DNA of 64,000 bases from Flavobacteriales bacterium UBA5040 (GTDB lineage Bacteria; Bacteroidota; Bacteroidia; Flavobacteriales; Weeksellaceae): assembly GCA_002415135.1 (NCBI GenBank), contig DIBY01000016.1, forward strand, positions 301,524 to 365,523, given 5' to 3'. A program made the position numbers and the translations under genes. Below the pieces are notes generated by a model. It saw only the letters and a program-made list of their open reading frames with translations. It ran no database searches and was not told the origin of the DNA. Of the stretch, positions 23,872-33,537 are shown piece by piece; position 1 is the stretch's first letter; each line of letters starts with the position of its first letter.

Positions 23872-26118
23872 ATGATTACAGAAGATTCACTTTCTGAGAA
23901 CCACGACAAGAAACCTGAGCAAGAAGAAATTTTAGATCAAAATCCCTTTGAAACTCCAAGTGCAAATGAAGATGCGCCACCTGCAGAAATGGACGAACCT
24001 GCGATAGAAGAACCACAGGAGAAACCAGAACCTCAAAAAGATCCGGAGGAAGAGACACCCGTATTAGACGAAGCACTTTTAGAAACAAGTGCAGAAACAG
24101 GCGAACCAAATATAACTCCAGAGATTGGCAAACATACAGATGAAAGCACGCTCATCCTGGAAGAAGTAGCTTTGGAATTGAGTCCGGATGTCGAAATTTC
24201 TTCAAATGATGAGGTTACTGAGCACGAAATCAAAACTGAGCAAAATAGCGTAACCGAGCAGGATGTTGTGGAAAATAACACTCCAAAACAAGACGATCCT
24301 CAAACGAAAAACCTCACTGAACAAAATTTACAGTCGGACACTGAAGAATCAACTCCTCATTCAGAGAATGTGAAAGATCATGCTACTTCTACTTCCGATA
24401 AAAAGGCTGAAAAGGAGCAGGATAATCATGAAGAGGAATTAGAGAGCATCGAATCATTATCATTGACTGAAGTTTTGACAGCAATGGAAAACATTGTTAA
24501 CAAAGAAGATGCTGGTGCTCATTTCAGAAAATTCAATCAGTTAAAAGAGCAGGCGAATCATTTGATTCACGATCAAACTGAAGATCTAAAAAGTGAATTC
24601 GTAGCTGCCGGAAATCCAGTTGAGCTTTTTAGTAATCAACATCCGTCGCAAGCAAAACTTTCTGGAATTTTGCATGTTTATCGCGAAAAGAACGATGAAT
24701 ATCACAAGAAGCAAGAAGAAAATCACCATAAAAACTTAGAGCACCGTCAGTCGATTATTGACAGTCTTAAAAATCTCTATACCAACACCGAAGCAGGAAC
24801 CAATCTTTTCAAAGCGATTCGCGAAATTAAGGAAGACTGGAAAAATGCAGGACAAGTTGCCAAATCTGAATTCAAATTACTGAATAATAATTACTTTCAC
24901 CATCTAAACCAGTTCTATCAAATGCTTGATATGAACAAAGAATATATGGAGCAGGAATTTGCACATAACTTGGAAAAGAGGCAGCACATTATTGAACGAG
25001 CGAAAGAATTACAATCCGAACCTTCTGTGCAGAAAGCGTTGAATGAATTGCAATATCTTCATAAACTTTGGAAAGAAGAAGCAGAACCAGTTGCAGAAGA
25101 ATTCAGAGAAAAAACGTGGGACGAATTCAAAGAGATTTCCAATAAAATTCACGATCGAAAATCGGAACTGACCGAACAGATCGAAAAGGAACAAAACGAT
25201 AACCTGGTTCGCAAGAATGAGATTATCGAAGAAATCAAAAAAATGGCCGCTGCAGTTAAAGAAACGAATCACAATTACTGGCAGAACTCCATTAAGAAAG
25301 TGGAAGCTTTACGAACTGAATTCCTGAAATTAGGAAATGTTCCAAGAAAAGTTTCTAATCAAAACTGGAATGATTTCAAAGAGCATCTCAGAAACTTTAA
25401 TGTTAAGAAAAACGAATTTTACAAAGGTTTAAAGAATTCTCAACAAACGAATCTTGATGAAAAATTAAATCTGATTCAAACCGCCAAAGACAATATGCTG
25501 TCTGAGGAATGGGAAATCACGGTTCCCTTATTTAAAAAATTACAGGAAGACTGGAAAAAAGTTGGTCACGTGCCAAGAAGCATGACCAATAAAGTTTGGG
25601 ATGATTTCCGCGAAGCTTGCAATACTTTCTTTAATAATTACAGAGAGAAAAACAACGCTACTAACGATAACTGGAAAGAGAATTTCAAAAATAAAAGATC
25701 ACTTCTTGATGAGCTAAAAGCAATCGGCGATGAAGAAGGAAGTGTAGAAAAAATAGAGCAGATCAAATCAAAATGGAATGCCATCGGAAAAGTTCCAAGA
25801 GAGAAGATTACCATTAATACAGAGTTTAACAAAGTACTTCGCGACAAATTGAAACTGAATAAGATTCATGAGTATGATCTAAGAGAAGAGGGACTTTCTG
25901 AAAACCAAGTTACTGATAAAGCCAGAAAAATCAAAAATCAAATTGCTGATCTGGAAGCTGAAATTGTGAAGATGGAAAATAACCTTGGGTTCTTTAGCAA
26001 TCCATCCCGTGAAAATCCTTTGTTACGCGAAACGTATGAGAAAATCGATGATAAAAAATCGCAACTCGAAAGTATGAAACAAAGCTTGCACAGTATTCTC
26101 ATTGGCGAAAATCAATAA
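23872..26118 (+). CDS. DUF349 domain-containing protein with acidic disordered N-terminus
   Basis: 748 residues, cytoplasmic. The first about 195 residues are low-complexity Glu/Pro/Thr/Asp-rich and presumably unstructured. The rest contains at least five DUF349 repeats of about 70-75 residues, each with a W..G.V or W...G.VPR landmark (DWKNAGQVAKSEF, LGNVPRKVSNQNW, DWKKVGHVPRSM, KWNAIGKVPREK). The C-terminus is a coiled-coil-like helix (NQIADLEAEIVKMENNLGFF). DUF349 proteins are helical and of uncertain function. The next gene starts 3 bp after the stop, so co-transcription is likely. Confidence 0.88.
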   Translation: MITEDSLSENHDKKPEQEEILDQNPFETPSANEDAPPAEMDEPAIEEPQEKPEPQKDPEEETPVLDEALLETSAETGEPNITPEIGKHTDESTLILEEVALELSPDVEISSNDEVTEHEIKTEQNSVTEQDVVENNTPKQDDPQTKNLTEQNLQSDTEESTPHSENVKDHATSTSDKKAEKEQDNHEEELESIESLSLTEVLTAMENIVNKEDAGAHFRKFNQLKEQANHLIHDQTEDLKSEFVAAGNPVELFSNQHPSQAKLSGILHVYREKNDEYHKKQEENHHKNLEHRQSIIDSLKNLYTNTEAGTNLFKAIREIKEDWKNAGQVAKSEFKLLNNNYFHHLNQFYQMLDMNKEYMEQEFAHNLEKRQHIIERAKELQSEPSVQKALNELQYLHKLWKEEAEPVAEEFREKTWDEFKEISNKIHDRKSELTEQIEKEQNDNLVRKNEIIEEIKKMAAAVKETNHNYWQNSIKKVEALRTEFLKLGNVPRKVSNQNWNDFKEHLRNFNVKKNEFYKGLKNSQQTNLDEKLNLIQTAKDNMLSEEWEITVPLFKKLQEDWKKVGHVPRSMTNKVWDDFREACNTFFNNYREKNNATNDNWKENFKNKRSLLDELKAIGDEEGSVEKIEQIKSKWNAIGKVPREKITINTEFNKVLRDKLKLNKIHEYDLREEGLSENQVTDKARKIKNQIADLEAEIVKMENNLGFFSNPSRENPLLRETYEKIDDKKSQLESMKQSLHSILIGENQ

Positions 26119-26121
26119 AAG

Positions 26122-26712
26122 ATGATATTAAAAAAAATATTTCTGCTGCTTTTGATCAGTACTTTATCATTAGTTAAAGCACAGGACGTTCCGGATCTGC
26201 TATCAATTCCGGGTCCGATCGAATATGATGGTACCGAATATTTTTTAACGTGGAGCAAGCCAATGTCCAAGACGCTTTCTCGTCAGCAATATTTGCCCAG
26301 CGACGAACGGATCGAAGATTTTACAAAACTACTCGACTTCTCCTATTTCAATAAAGAAATAGAAATGGAACTGGCAGTTCGTCAGAAAGTAGAAGGAATT
26401 CAACAACGAGAAAAGTCAGATAAATTTGCGAAAGTAAACGTGATTGAAAGTCCAGACGGAAAAGAATATATCGTTGATTATTTTATTTCTGAAAGTCCTG
26501 AAAAAGGAGATTCTTTTATCGAATACAACGTGTATCGTTTTAAAACATATGACAACGGCACGAATAAAAGTTTCCTGATTTTAGCTCACGCAACAAGAAT
26601 GTATGGCGATTTAAAATCTTCAGCAAAGTCATTGGCCCGACAAAGAGATCATCTCATTACCACGATGATTGAATTTAAAATCCCGGAGATTAAAGTTGTC
26701 CCCCAAAATTAA
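26122..26712 (+). CDS. Hypothetical exported protein (196 aa)
   Basis: Signal peptide MILKKIFLLLLISTLSLVKAQ, then a beta-rich domain (SIPGPIEYDGTEYFLTWSKP, YIVDYFISESPEKGDSFIEY, YNVYRFKTYDNGTNKSFLIL). Located 3 bp after the DUF349 gene and followed by a strong terminator, so it closes that operon. Periplasmic or secreted; no catalytic motif visible and no family I can name with confidence. Confidence 0.78.
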   Translation: MILKKIFLLLLISTLSLVKAQDVPDLLSIPGPIEYDGTEYFLTWSKPMSKTLSRQQYLPSDERIEDFTKLLDFSYFNKEIEMELAVRQKVEGIQQREKSDKFAKVNVIESPDGKEYIVDYFISESPEKGDSFIEYNVYRFKTYDNGTNKSFLILAHATRMYGDLKSSAKSLARQRDHLITTMIEFKIPEIKVVPQN

Positions 26713-26730
26713 TTTTTAATTATAAAAAAT

Positions 26731-26761
26731 AAAACACTCGACCGCTTGTTGAGTGTTTTTT
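26731..26761 (+). terminator. Terminator closing the DUF349 operon
   Basis: AAAACACTC (26731-26739) pairs perfectly with GAGTGTTTT (26751-26759) with an 11-nt loop and a T-run. The ribD ATG lies only 8 bp beyond. Confidence 0.85.
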
Positions 26762-26768
26762 AATTAAG

Positions 26769-27791
26769 ATGAATCACGAAATTTACATGCAGCGTTGTCT
26801 TGATCTGGCGCAGAAAGCTTTAGGCAAAACCTATCCAAACCCAATGGTCGGTTGCGTTATTGTACATAATGACGTAATTATTGGCGAAGGTTTTCATGAG
26901 AAAGCTGGAGAAGCTCACGCCGAGATCAATGCTATTAACAGTGTTAAAAATGCTGAATTATTAAATGAGTCCACCATTTATGTTTCGTTGGAACCGTGCG
27001 CTCATTTTGGGAAAACGCCGCCGTGCGCTACTACAATTGTGGAAATTGGTTTTAAAAAAGTGGTCATCGGAACTCTGGATTCTCACGACAAAGTGAATGG
27101 AAAAGGAAAACAGATTATAGAAGATGCCGGAATTGAAGTTGTTTCCGGAGTTTTGGAAGAGGAATGTCAAGAATTGAATAAACGGTTTTTTACTTTCCAT
27201 CAAAAACAAAGACCTTTCATCATTTTAAAATGGGCAGAATCTGCTGATGGATTTTTAGATAAAGATTTTAAACCAAGTCAAATTGGAAATCCACTCACGA
27301 AGCAGTTTGTTCATCAATTAAGAAGTCAGGAACATGCAATTTTGGTGGGAACTCAGACTGCTTTGACCGACAATCCCAGTTTGACAACGCGCGAGGTTGT
27401 AGGTCGGAATCCAGTCAGAATTTTAATTGATTTTGAATTAAAGGTTCCGCTAGCTTTCAATATGTACAATAAGGAAGCGCAAACAATTATTTTCAATTCA
27501 GATAAAGAATCCATCGAAGAAAATATCACTTTCATTAAAATAGCCAGAGAAAATTTTTTAGAAAATTTAATGCAAAAACTTTTTGAACAGCATATTCAAT
27601 CGGTCATCATTGAAGGTGGTCGTTTTACTCTTCAACAGTTTATCGACAAGAATCTCTGGGATGAAACCATCATCATCAAAAACGAAAAGCTTCATTTATT
27701 GAATGGAACTAATGCTCCGAACTTCAAAGCTCAAAAGTTTGAAACAAAACGGTTTCGAGACAATACCATACAATTCTATAAAAATTCTTAA
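26769..27791 (+). CDS. ribD: Bifunctional riboflavin biosynthesis deaminase/reductase
   Basis: 340 residues; the N-terminal domain deaminates the pyrimidinone produced from GTP, the C-terminal domain reduces the ribosyl group with NADPH. Deaminase zinc motif: KAGEAHAEINAI and LEPCAHFGKTPPCA. Substrate residues NPMVGCVIV near the start. Reductase part: LKWAESADGFL, ILVGTQTALTDNPSLTTR, NPVRILID, SVIIEGGRFTLQQFI. The second half is slightly shorter than in E. coli. ATG at 26769 follows directly after a terminator. The IMPACT-family gene starts 3 bp after the stop. Confidence 0.93.
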   Translation: MNHEIYMQRCLDLAQKALGKTYPNPMVGCVIVHNDVIIGEGFHEKAGEAHAEINAINSVKNAELLNESTIYVSLEPCAHFGKTPPCATTIVEIGFKKVVIGTLDSHDKVNGKGKQIIEDAGIEVVSGVLEEECQELNKRFFTFHQKQRPFIILKWAESADGFLDKDFKPSQIGNPLTKQFVHQLRSQEHAILVGTQTALTDNPSLTTREVVGRNPVRILIDFELKVPLAFNMYNKEAQTIIFNSDKESIEENITFIKIARENFLENLMQKLFEQHIQSVIIEGGRFTLQQFIDKNLWDETIIIKNEKLHLLNGTNAPNFKAQKFETKRFRDNTIQFYKNS

Positions 27792-27793
27792 CC

Positions 27794-28399
27794 ATGGAGT
27801 TTTCCTATGACACGATCAAAGCACCAGTTGAAAATATGCTTCTCAAAGAAAAAGGAAGCAAATTCATAGGCTTTGCGTTTCCCGTCGAAAATGAAAAAGA
27901 GGTGAAAGAAGCTTTGGGAAAAGTGAAAGAAGAACATCCAAAAGCGACACATCATTGCTATGCTTTTCGGTTGGGAATCACAGGTGAGAATTACCGGGCG
28001 AATGACGATGGTGAACCTTCTGGAAGTGCGGGCTTGCCAATCTATAATCAACTATTGGCCAATAATGTTACCCAAATTTTAGTGATTGCTGTTCGATATT
28101 ACGGTGGAACAAAATTAGGCGTTTCGGGTTTAGTGAAAGCGTATAAAGAAACTGCAAAATTCACTTTAGAATCCTGTGAGATCATCACGAAAGAATTACA
28201 ATCTGATCTAGAAATTCAATTTGATTTTAGTCAGCAAAATGTCATTTTTACTTTGCTCAATAAATTCGGAGCAAAAATCATTGACTTTCAAACAGAGGAG
28301 AAATGCACTATTTCAGCCAAACTTAAAACGTCTGAAAAAGAAAACATCTCAGAACAATTGTCTGAGATGCAAAATATTTCGTTTGAATTTTTAAATTAA
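27794..28399 (+). CDS. IMPACT/YigZ family protein
   Basis: 201 residues. The N-terminal UPF0029/IMPACT domain shows KGSKFIGFAFPVENEKEVKE, ATHHCYAFRLG, NDDGEPSGSAGLPIYNQL and VRYYGGTKLGVSGLVKAY, the strongest family signatures. A C-terminal ferredoxin-like DUF1949-type part follows. Related to the eukaryotic GCN2 inhibitor IMPACT; the bacterial role is not settled. Translationally linked to ribD by a 2-bp gap. A weak hairpin (AATAGAAG/CTTCTATT, 28399-28417) overlaps its stop. Confidence 0.9.
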   Translation: MEFSYDTIKAPVENMLLKEKGSKFIGFAFPVENEKEVKEALGKVKEEHPKATHHCYAFRLGITGENYRANDDGEPSGSAGLPIYNQLLANNVTQILVIAVRYYGGTKLGVSGLVKAYKETAKFTLESCEIITKELQSDLEIQFDFSQQNVIFTLLNKFGAKIIDFQTEEKCTISAKLKTSEKENISEQLSEMQNISFEFLN

Positions 28400-28471
28400 A
28401 TAGAAGAACCTTCTATTGTAACAAAAATCTTGTTTTAAACTTGAATCTTTTTACTTTTTACTTGGATCTTC

Positions 28472-29179
28472 CTAATCTCTTCTTCCCATCAACATAGAAG
28501 CCCAATATAAAAGCTGAGCCAACGATCCTAAGGCCGCTACCACATAAGTTCTGGCTGCCCAAGTCAAAGAATCTTTAACGCCAACATATTCTTCTGCAGT
28601 TACAGTACCCGTATCTTTCAACCATTTCATGGCTCTGTTACTCGCGTCGTATTCTACTGGCAAAGTCACGAAGGAAAAGAGCGTAGTCACTGCAAACAGC
28701 GCTACACCTATTGCAAGAACCGTTGTATTTCCATTTGGATTCTCGATTGTTCTGGTAGCTCCCATTAATACGATACCTCCAATTAAGACGAACTGCATTA
28801 AATTAGAACTGATGTTAACCATCGGAACCAACTTTGATCGCAATTGCAACATGGAATAACCTACTGCGTGTTGAACAGCATGTCCACATTCGTGAGCGGC
28901 AACTGCAGCTGCAGCAGCATTTCTTTGCATGTAAACGCCTTCTGATAAATTAACTGTTTTATCTGCTGGATTATAATGATCGGTCAATTGACCGGGAACT
29001 GAAATCACTTTAACATCATTGATATTATTGTCCCTCAACATTTTTTCTGCCACTTCTTTACCAGACATTCCATTGCGCAAATGAACTTGCGAATAATGTG
29101 CGAATTTTGATTTAAGCCTCGATGAAACCAACCAACTTACCAGCATTGAAATTCCGATAATTAAATAATAACCTGTCAT
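28472..29179 (-). CDS. Membrane zinc metallopeptidase (YugP-like)
   Basis: 235 residues. An N-terminal membrane helix (YYLIIGISMLVSWLVS), then a cytosolic or membrane-associated peptidase part with VAAHECGHAVQHAVGY (the HExxH-like HECGH zinc motif), followed by further hydrophobic helices (LMQFVLIGGIVLMGAT, VLAIGVALFAVTTLFSFVTL). LPVEYDASNRAMKWL is conserved in this family. Length is standard. Transcribed divergently from the GNAT gene; the shared 111-bp gap carries its promoter, not resolved here. Substrate unknown. Confidence 0.88.
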   Translation of the reverse strand: MTGYYLIIGISMLVSWLVSSRLKSKFAHYSQVHLRNGMSGKEVAEKMLRDNNINDVKVISVPGQLTDHYNPADKTVNLSEGVYMQRNAAAAAVAAHECGHAVQHAVGYSMLQLRSKLVPMVNISSNLMQFVLIGGIVLMGATRTIENPNGNTTVLAIGVALFAVTTLFSFVTLPVEYDASNRAMKWLKDTGTVTAEEYVGVKDSLTWAARTYVVAALGSLAQLLYWASMLMGRRD

Positions 29180-29262
29180 TTTATTTTTAGTTTTTAAATT
29201 TTAATAAACGTTTATATGTTAATAAAAAACGTGCCAAAGTTTTTAGTTTTGCACGAATGATT

Positions 29263-29270
29263 TATCTTTG
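29263..29270 (+). promoter_or_regulatory. -7 element of the GNAT gene
   Basis: TATCTTTG, 20 nt before the ATG at 29291. TTG at 29249-29251 is only 11 bp upstream, so the -33 box is unclear. Confidence 0.5.
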
Positions 29271-29290
29271 TTTTTTCCAAACTAAACCTG

Positions 29291-30433
29291 ATGAATGTGA
29301 TTACGATTCTTGAAGTAAAAACCGATGATGATTTAAAAAATTTCATCAAATTTCCGATGGAACTTTACAAAAATAACAAAAATTATGTACCGCCCTTAAT
29401 TAACGATGAAAAAAACATCTGGAAGCGTGAAGAAAACGCGGCTTTAGACTATTCTGAGTTCAAAAGATATCTTGCTTACAAAGACGGAAAAGTTGCTGGT
29501 AGAATTGCGGTAATGATCAATCATAAAGAGGTAAACGAATTGGGCATCAGCAAGGTGCGTTTCGGCTGGTTAGATTTTATTGATGATTTAGAAGTTACAA
29601 AAGCATTAATTCAAACAGCAATTGATTACGCCAAAGAAAAAAAGATGGCTAAAATTGAAGGGCCGATGGGTTTTACCAATTTAGATAAATCTGGAATGTT
29701 GACCATGGGATTTGATAAAATTGCTACCATGATCGGGTTGTATAATTTTGAATATTATCCAACGCATTTGGAGCAGTTAGGTTTATTAAAAGAAAAAGAA
29801 TGGGTAGAATTCGAATTAGATTTCCCAACAGTTCTATCAGAAAAAGTTCAGAAATTCAGTAATCTGATTGCTGAAAAATATAAATTAAGAGTTTTGGAGT
29901 TTAATAGCAAAAAGGAAATCCTTCCTTATGTAGAGCCCATGTTCAGACTTTTAGACGAAACTTACAAAACGCTTTCGACCTACACTCCTATCACCGACGA
30001 ACAGATCAAGACCTATCGGGATAAATATTTTAATTTTATTGATAAAGATTATATTGTCTGCGTCGTAGATGAACATGATGAATTGATTTCATTTGCCATC
30101 ACCATGCCTTCTTACTCTAAAGCATTACAAAAAGCCAATGGTAAACTATTCCCTTTTGGTTGGTATCATTTTTTACAGGCCGGAAAGAAAAATTTACGTG
30201 CAAATTTTTATTTGATTGGAATTCACCCAGAATATCAAAGACGTGGGGTAACATCAATTATATTTAAAGAAATCTGGCGAAACTTCAGCAAAAAAGGCGT
30301 GAAAATTTTGGAAACCAATCCGGAACTTGAAGAAAATAAAAGTGTACAGGTTCTTTGGCAAGATTACAATCCGGTCAATCATAAACGCCGCCGGACTTAT
30401 TCTATGGAAATTCAGAACGAAGAAGCAAAATAA
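29291..30433 (+). CDS. GNAT-like N-acetyltransferase family protein
   Basis: 380 residues, cytoplasmic. N-terminal part: LKNFIKFPMELYKNNKNYVP and GRIAVMINHKEV. C-terminal GNAT fold with acetyl-CoA loop NFYLIGIHPEYQRRGVTSII and ETNPELEENKSVQ, and MKIEGPMGFTNLDKSG-like residues in between. This long two-part form is common in Bacteroidota; its acceptor substrate is unknown. The small membrane-protein gene follows 1 bp after the stop. Confidence 0.85.
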   Translation: MNVITILEVKTDDDLKNFIKFPMELYKNNKNYVPPLINDEKNIWKREENAALDYSEFKRYLAYKDGKVAGRIAVMINHKEVNELGISKVRFGWLDFIDDLEVTKALIQTAIDYAKEKKMAKIEGPMGFTNLDKSGMLTMGFDKIATMIGLYNFEYYPTHLEQLGLLKEKEWVEFELDFPTVLSEKVQKFSNLIAEKYKLRVLEFNSKKEILPYVEPMFRLLDETYKTLSTYTPITDEQIKTYRDKYFNFIDKDYIVCVVDEHDELISFAITMPSYSKALQKANGKLFPFGWYHFLQAGKKNLRANFYLIGIHPEYQRRGVTSIIFKEIWRNFSKKGVKILETNPELEENKSVQVLWQDYNPVNHKRRRTYSMEIQNEEAK

Positions 30434-30434
30434 T

Positions 30435-30623
30435 ATGAAAAAACAACTTTATATATACGCAGGTTTAATTGTCGCCTTCATCATCTACAACCAGTTTTTT
30501 CAGGTTCAGGACGACCGTTTGAATGAAGGAATAAATATACTGTTTGCGAGCGTTTTATTTCTATATATTGGTTATCTGGCTTATCTTCTTTTAAAAAGAA
30601 TCAAGGATACCGGCAAAAAGTAG
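30435..30623 (+). CDS. Small two-helix membrane protein (62 aa)
   Basis: ATG at 30435 immediately follows the GNAT stop codon (TAAT-ATG). MKKQLYIYAGLIVAFIIYNQ forms one hydrophobic helix; ILFASVLFLYIGYLAYLLL forms the second, ending in KRIKDTGKK. Topology is probably N and C termini inside with a short polar loop (FQVQDDRLNEG). Tight coupling suggests co-translation with the GNAT gene. Function unknown. Confidence 0.7.
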   Translation: MKKQLYIYAGLIVAFIIYNQFFQVQDDRLNEGINILFASVLFLYIGYLAYLLLKRIKDTGKK

Positions 30624-30705
30624 CATATTAATTCTCTCTATTTAATATTTCCGTACTAACAATGATATTTAAGGTTTATAATTTTTTCTATAAAAGTTAA
30701 TTCCT

Positions 30706-30713
30706 TAAATTTG
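30706..30713 (+). promoter_or_regulatory. -7 element of the nuo operon
   Basis: TAAATTTG, 24 nt before nuoA's ATG at 30738. No clean TTG at 17-23 bp. Being the only good box upstream of the 14-kb gene string, it is the best candidate for the operon promoter. Confidence 0.5.
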
Positions 30714-30737
30714 CATGATTAAGAAAATAATGTTAAG

Positions 30738-31109
30738 ATGAATCTTCCCGAAAATTATATCCCGATTATTATTCAGATTGCGGTAGCTGCTGGTTTCGTT
30801 TTACTGTCCATTTTAGGAACTCATTTTTTAGGACCAAGACAAAAGTCGACGTCTATTAAAAAGAATGAAGCTTTCGAATGTGGTGTAGAAGTAGAAGGAA
30901 ACGCAAGAACGCCCTTTTCTGTAAAGTACTTTTTGACAGCAATACTTTTCGTATTGTTCGATATCGAGATCGTCTTTTTCTATCCTTACGCTGTCAATAT
31001 CCGTGAATTTGGGGTTGAAGGATTCTTCGCAGTTCTTACCTTTATCTCTGTCTTTTTCATCGCTTTCCTTTATGTATGGAAACGTGGTGCACTCGACTGG
31101 GATAAATAG
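30738..31109 (+). CDS. nuoA: NADH-quinone oxidoreductase subunit A
   Basis: 123 residues, three membrane helices. Family residues KNEAFECGVEVEGNARTPFS (with the conserved Cys loop) and FDIEIVFFYPYA in the second helix. Part of the membrane arm at the junction with the peripheral arm near the quinone site. First gene of the nuo operon; nuoB follows after 38 bp. Confidence 0.95.
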   Translation: MNLPENYIPIIIQIAVAAGFVLLSILGTHFLGPRQKSTSIKKNEAFECGVEVEGNARTPFSVKYFLTAILFVLFDIEIVFFYPYAVNIREFGVEGFFAVLTFISVFFIAFLYVWKRGALDWDK

Positions 31110-31147
31110 TGAAACAATGAATCTTTAGTAACTTTAAGAAAATTAAA

Positions 31148-31705
31148 ATGTCTGATAATAAACCAGTAATAAGAATGGATGCGGAAGCGCCGGACGGTTT
31201 TGAAGGAGAAGGATTTTTCGCCACCAAACTCAGCAGTGTGATTGGTATGGCTAGAAAATTTTCCCTTTGGCCTTTGCCTTTTGCAACCTCATGTTGCGGA
31301 ATCGAATTTATGGCGACCTTGAATCCAACTTTCGATGCCTCTAGATTTGGAATGGAAAAAAACTCTTTTTCACCAAGACAAGCAGATATGTTAATGGTTT
31401 GTGGAACCATTTCAAAAAAATTAGGTCCCGTTTTAAAACAGGTTTACACCCAAATGGCTGAGCCAAAATGGGTTGTTGCTGTTGGTGCCTGTGCCTCTAG
31501 TGGTGGGATTTTCGATACGTATTCAGTTTTACAGGGAATTGATAAAATTATTCCAGTTGACGTTTACGTTCCAGGTTGTCCACCAAGACCAGAACAAATT
31601 ATTGAAGGCGTAATGCAGGTTCAGGCTCTTTGTGAAAGCGAAAGCATTCGCAGAAGAGACTTGCCGGAGTATCAACAATTATTAGCATCTTACGATATAG
31701 ATTAA
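31148..31705 (+). CDS. nuoB: NADH-quinone oxidoreductase subunit B
   Basis: 185 residues, the carrier of cluster N2 next to the quinone pocket. Cluster ligands are visible: TSCCGIEF (adjacent Cys pair), VGACASSGG, and PGCPPRPE. Soluble, connecting-module subunit. The 5-bp gap to nuoC suggests coupled translation. Confidence 0.96.
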   Translation: MSDNKPVIRMDAEAPDGFEGEGFFATKLSSVIGMARKFSLWPLPFATSCCGIEFMATLNPTFDASRFGMEKNSFSPRQADMLMVCGTISKKLGPVLKQVYTQMAEPKWVVAVGACASSGGIFDTYSVLQGIDKIIPVDVYVPGCPPRPEQIIEGVMQVQALCESESIRRRDLPEYQQLLASYDID

Positions 31706-31710
31706 TAGAA

Positions 31711-32205
31711 ATGACGAATGAATTTGTTTTAGAAGCAATTACCAGAGAGTTTCCCGAATCTGTAATTTCTCACGATACCCCGTATGATTTTCTGACTTTA
31801 GAAATAAAGAAAGAAGATATCAAAAAGGTGATTCATCATTTAAGGGATTCTTCACTTCAAATTAATTTTTTAACAGACATCTGCGGTATTCATTATCCAG
31901 AAAATCCTGAAAAAGAACTTGGCGTTATTTATCACCTTCATAATATGATGACTAATTTTAGAATTCGTCTAAAGGTTTTTATGCCGAGAGAAAATGCTGA
32001 AGTTGATACCATGACTGATCTTTACGCTGGTGCCAACTGGATGGAAAGAGAAACTTTTGATTTCTATGGAATTAAATTTAAAGGTCATCCAGATTTAAGA
32101 GTGATTTTGAATATGGAAGATTTGGGTTATCACCCAATGTTGAAAGAATATCGTTTGGAAGATGGTACCAGAACCGACAAAGACGATAAAATGTTCGGAA
32201 GATAA
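31711..32205 (+). CDS. nuoC: NADH-quinone oxidoreductase subunit C
   Basis: 164 residues, 30-kDa-subunit family. Signature: DLYAGANWMERETFDFYGIKF, then FKGHPDLRVILNMEDLGYHP. Separate from nuoD (they are fused in enterobacteria). Part of the connecting module. nuoD starts after 41 bp. Confidence 0.94.
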   Translation: MTNEFVLEAITREFPESVISHDTPYDFLTLEIKKEDIKKVIHHLRDSSLQINFLTDICGIHYPENPEKELGVIYHLHNMMTNFRIRLKVFMPRENAEVDTMTDLYAGANWMERETFDFYGIKFKGHPDLRVILNMEDLGYHPMLKEYRLEDGTRTDKDDKMFGR

Positions 32206-32246
32206 TTGGTTTAAAGGAAACCCTTTTTACTTAAAGTCAAAAAATT

Positions 32247-33470
32247 ATGAAAGACAACGCACTCTCCAATATACTGAACCAACACGAGGCTAAGGAACAA
32301 ATTGACGGTCAATTATACACCTTAAATCTTGGTCCAACGCACCCGGCGACTCACGGAATTTTCCAGAACGTCCTTACAATGGATGGAGAAAGAATTCTTC
32401 ACGCTGAGCAAACTGTTGGATACATTCACCGCGCTTTTGAAAAAATTTCTGAACGCAGAAACTTTACCCAGATTACCACGCTAACCGACCGAATGAATTA
32501 TTGTTCGGCGCCTATTAATAATTTAGGGTGGCACATGACCGTGGAAAAACTCATCGGTTGTGAAGTTCCTAAACGTGTAGATTATATGCGCGTTATTATG
32601 ATGGAACTGGCTCGGATTACAGATCACATGATTTGCAACGGAGTTACCGCGATGGATGCTGGTGCGATTACAGGATTAACTTACCTCTTTAGAGAAAGAG
32701 AAAAAGTTTATGAAATGTATGAAGAAGTTTGTGGAGCACGATTAACGACCAACATGGGAAGAATTGGTGGATTCGAAAGAGATTTCAGTCCTAAATTTCA
32801 TGAGCTTTTGAGTGGTTGGTTAAAAACATTCCCAAGAATTTGGGGTGAATTCTGTTCTTTAAATGAAAGAAACAGAATCTTCATGGATAGAACGATCAAA
32901 GCTGGACCTATTTCTGCGGAAAGAGCTTTAAGTTACGGATTCACAGGTCCGAATTTAAGAGCGGCTGGTGTTGATTATGATGTTCGTGTGGCAACACCTT
33001 ACTCTTCTTACCAAGATTTTGATTTCATTATTCCGGTTGGAACTGCCGGAGATACTTACGACCGATTTATGGTTCGCCAACAAGAGGTTTGGGAAAGTTT
33101 AAAAATTATCGAACAAGCCTATAAAAACTTACCTGCTGGACCTTTCCATGCAGATGTTCCTGATTTCTATCTTCCGGAAAAAGCAGATGTTTATAACAAT
33201 ATGGAAGCTTTGATCTATCACTTTAAAATTGTGATGGGAGAAACTGAAGTTCCGAAAGGAGAAGTTTACCACAGTGTTGAAGGAGGAAATGGAGAACTAG
33301 GATTCTATTTAGTAAGCGACGGAGGACGTACTCCATACCGACTTCACTTTAGAAGACCTTGTTTTATTTATTACCAGGCTTATCCAGAAATGATACAGGG
33401 TGCACCGATCTCAGATGCTGTTTTAACCTTGTGTAGTATGAATGTTATTGCCGGCGAATTAGACGCCTAA
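32247..33470 (+). CDS. nuoD: NADH-quinone oxidoreductase subunit D
   Basis: 407 residues, 49-kDa-subunit family lining the quinone cavity. Conserved: LNLGPTHPATHG (quinone-site His), TVGYIHRAFEKI, RMNYCSAPINNLGW, RGEVYH-like KGEVYHSVEGGNGELGFYLV and RLHFRRPCF. Length is normal. Confidence 0.96.
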   Translation: MKDNALSNILNQHEAKEQIDGQLYTLNLGPTHPATHGIFQNVLTMDGERILHAEQTVGYIHRAFEKISERRNFTQITTLTDRMNYCSAPINNLGWHMTVEKLIGCEVPKRVDYMRVIMMELARITDHMICNGVTAMDAGAITGLTYLFREREKVYEMYEEVCGARLTTNMGRIGGFERDFSPKFHELLSGWLKTFPRIWGEFCSLNERNRIFMDRTIKAGPISAERALSYGFTGPNLRAAGVDYDVRVATPYSSYQDFDFIIPVGTAGDTYDRFMVRQQEVWESLKIIEQAYKNLPAGPFHADVPDFYLPEKADVYNNMEALIYHFKIVMGETEVPKGEVYHSVEGGNGELGFYLVSDGGRTPYRLHFRRPCFIYYQAYPEMIQGAPISDAVLTLCSMNVIAGELDA

Positions 33471-33537
33471 TTAGAATTATAAATTTTGGATTACCCATTA
33501 TAAAGTAATCCATTTTATCAATAAAATATTTAAAAAC

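Noticed and set aside
23876..24281. Minus-strand open frames opposite the DUF349 N-terminus
   Set aside because: Caused by the low-complexity Glu/Pro-rich coding sequence on the plus strand.
28399..28417. Hairpin AATAGAAG/CTTCTATT as terminator of the IMPACT-family gene
   Set aside because: AT-rich, no T-run follows; too weak to call.
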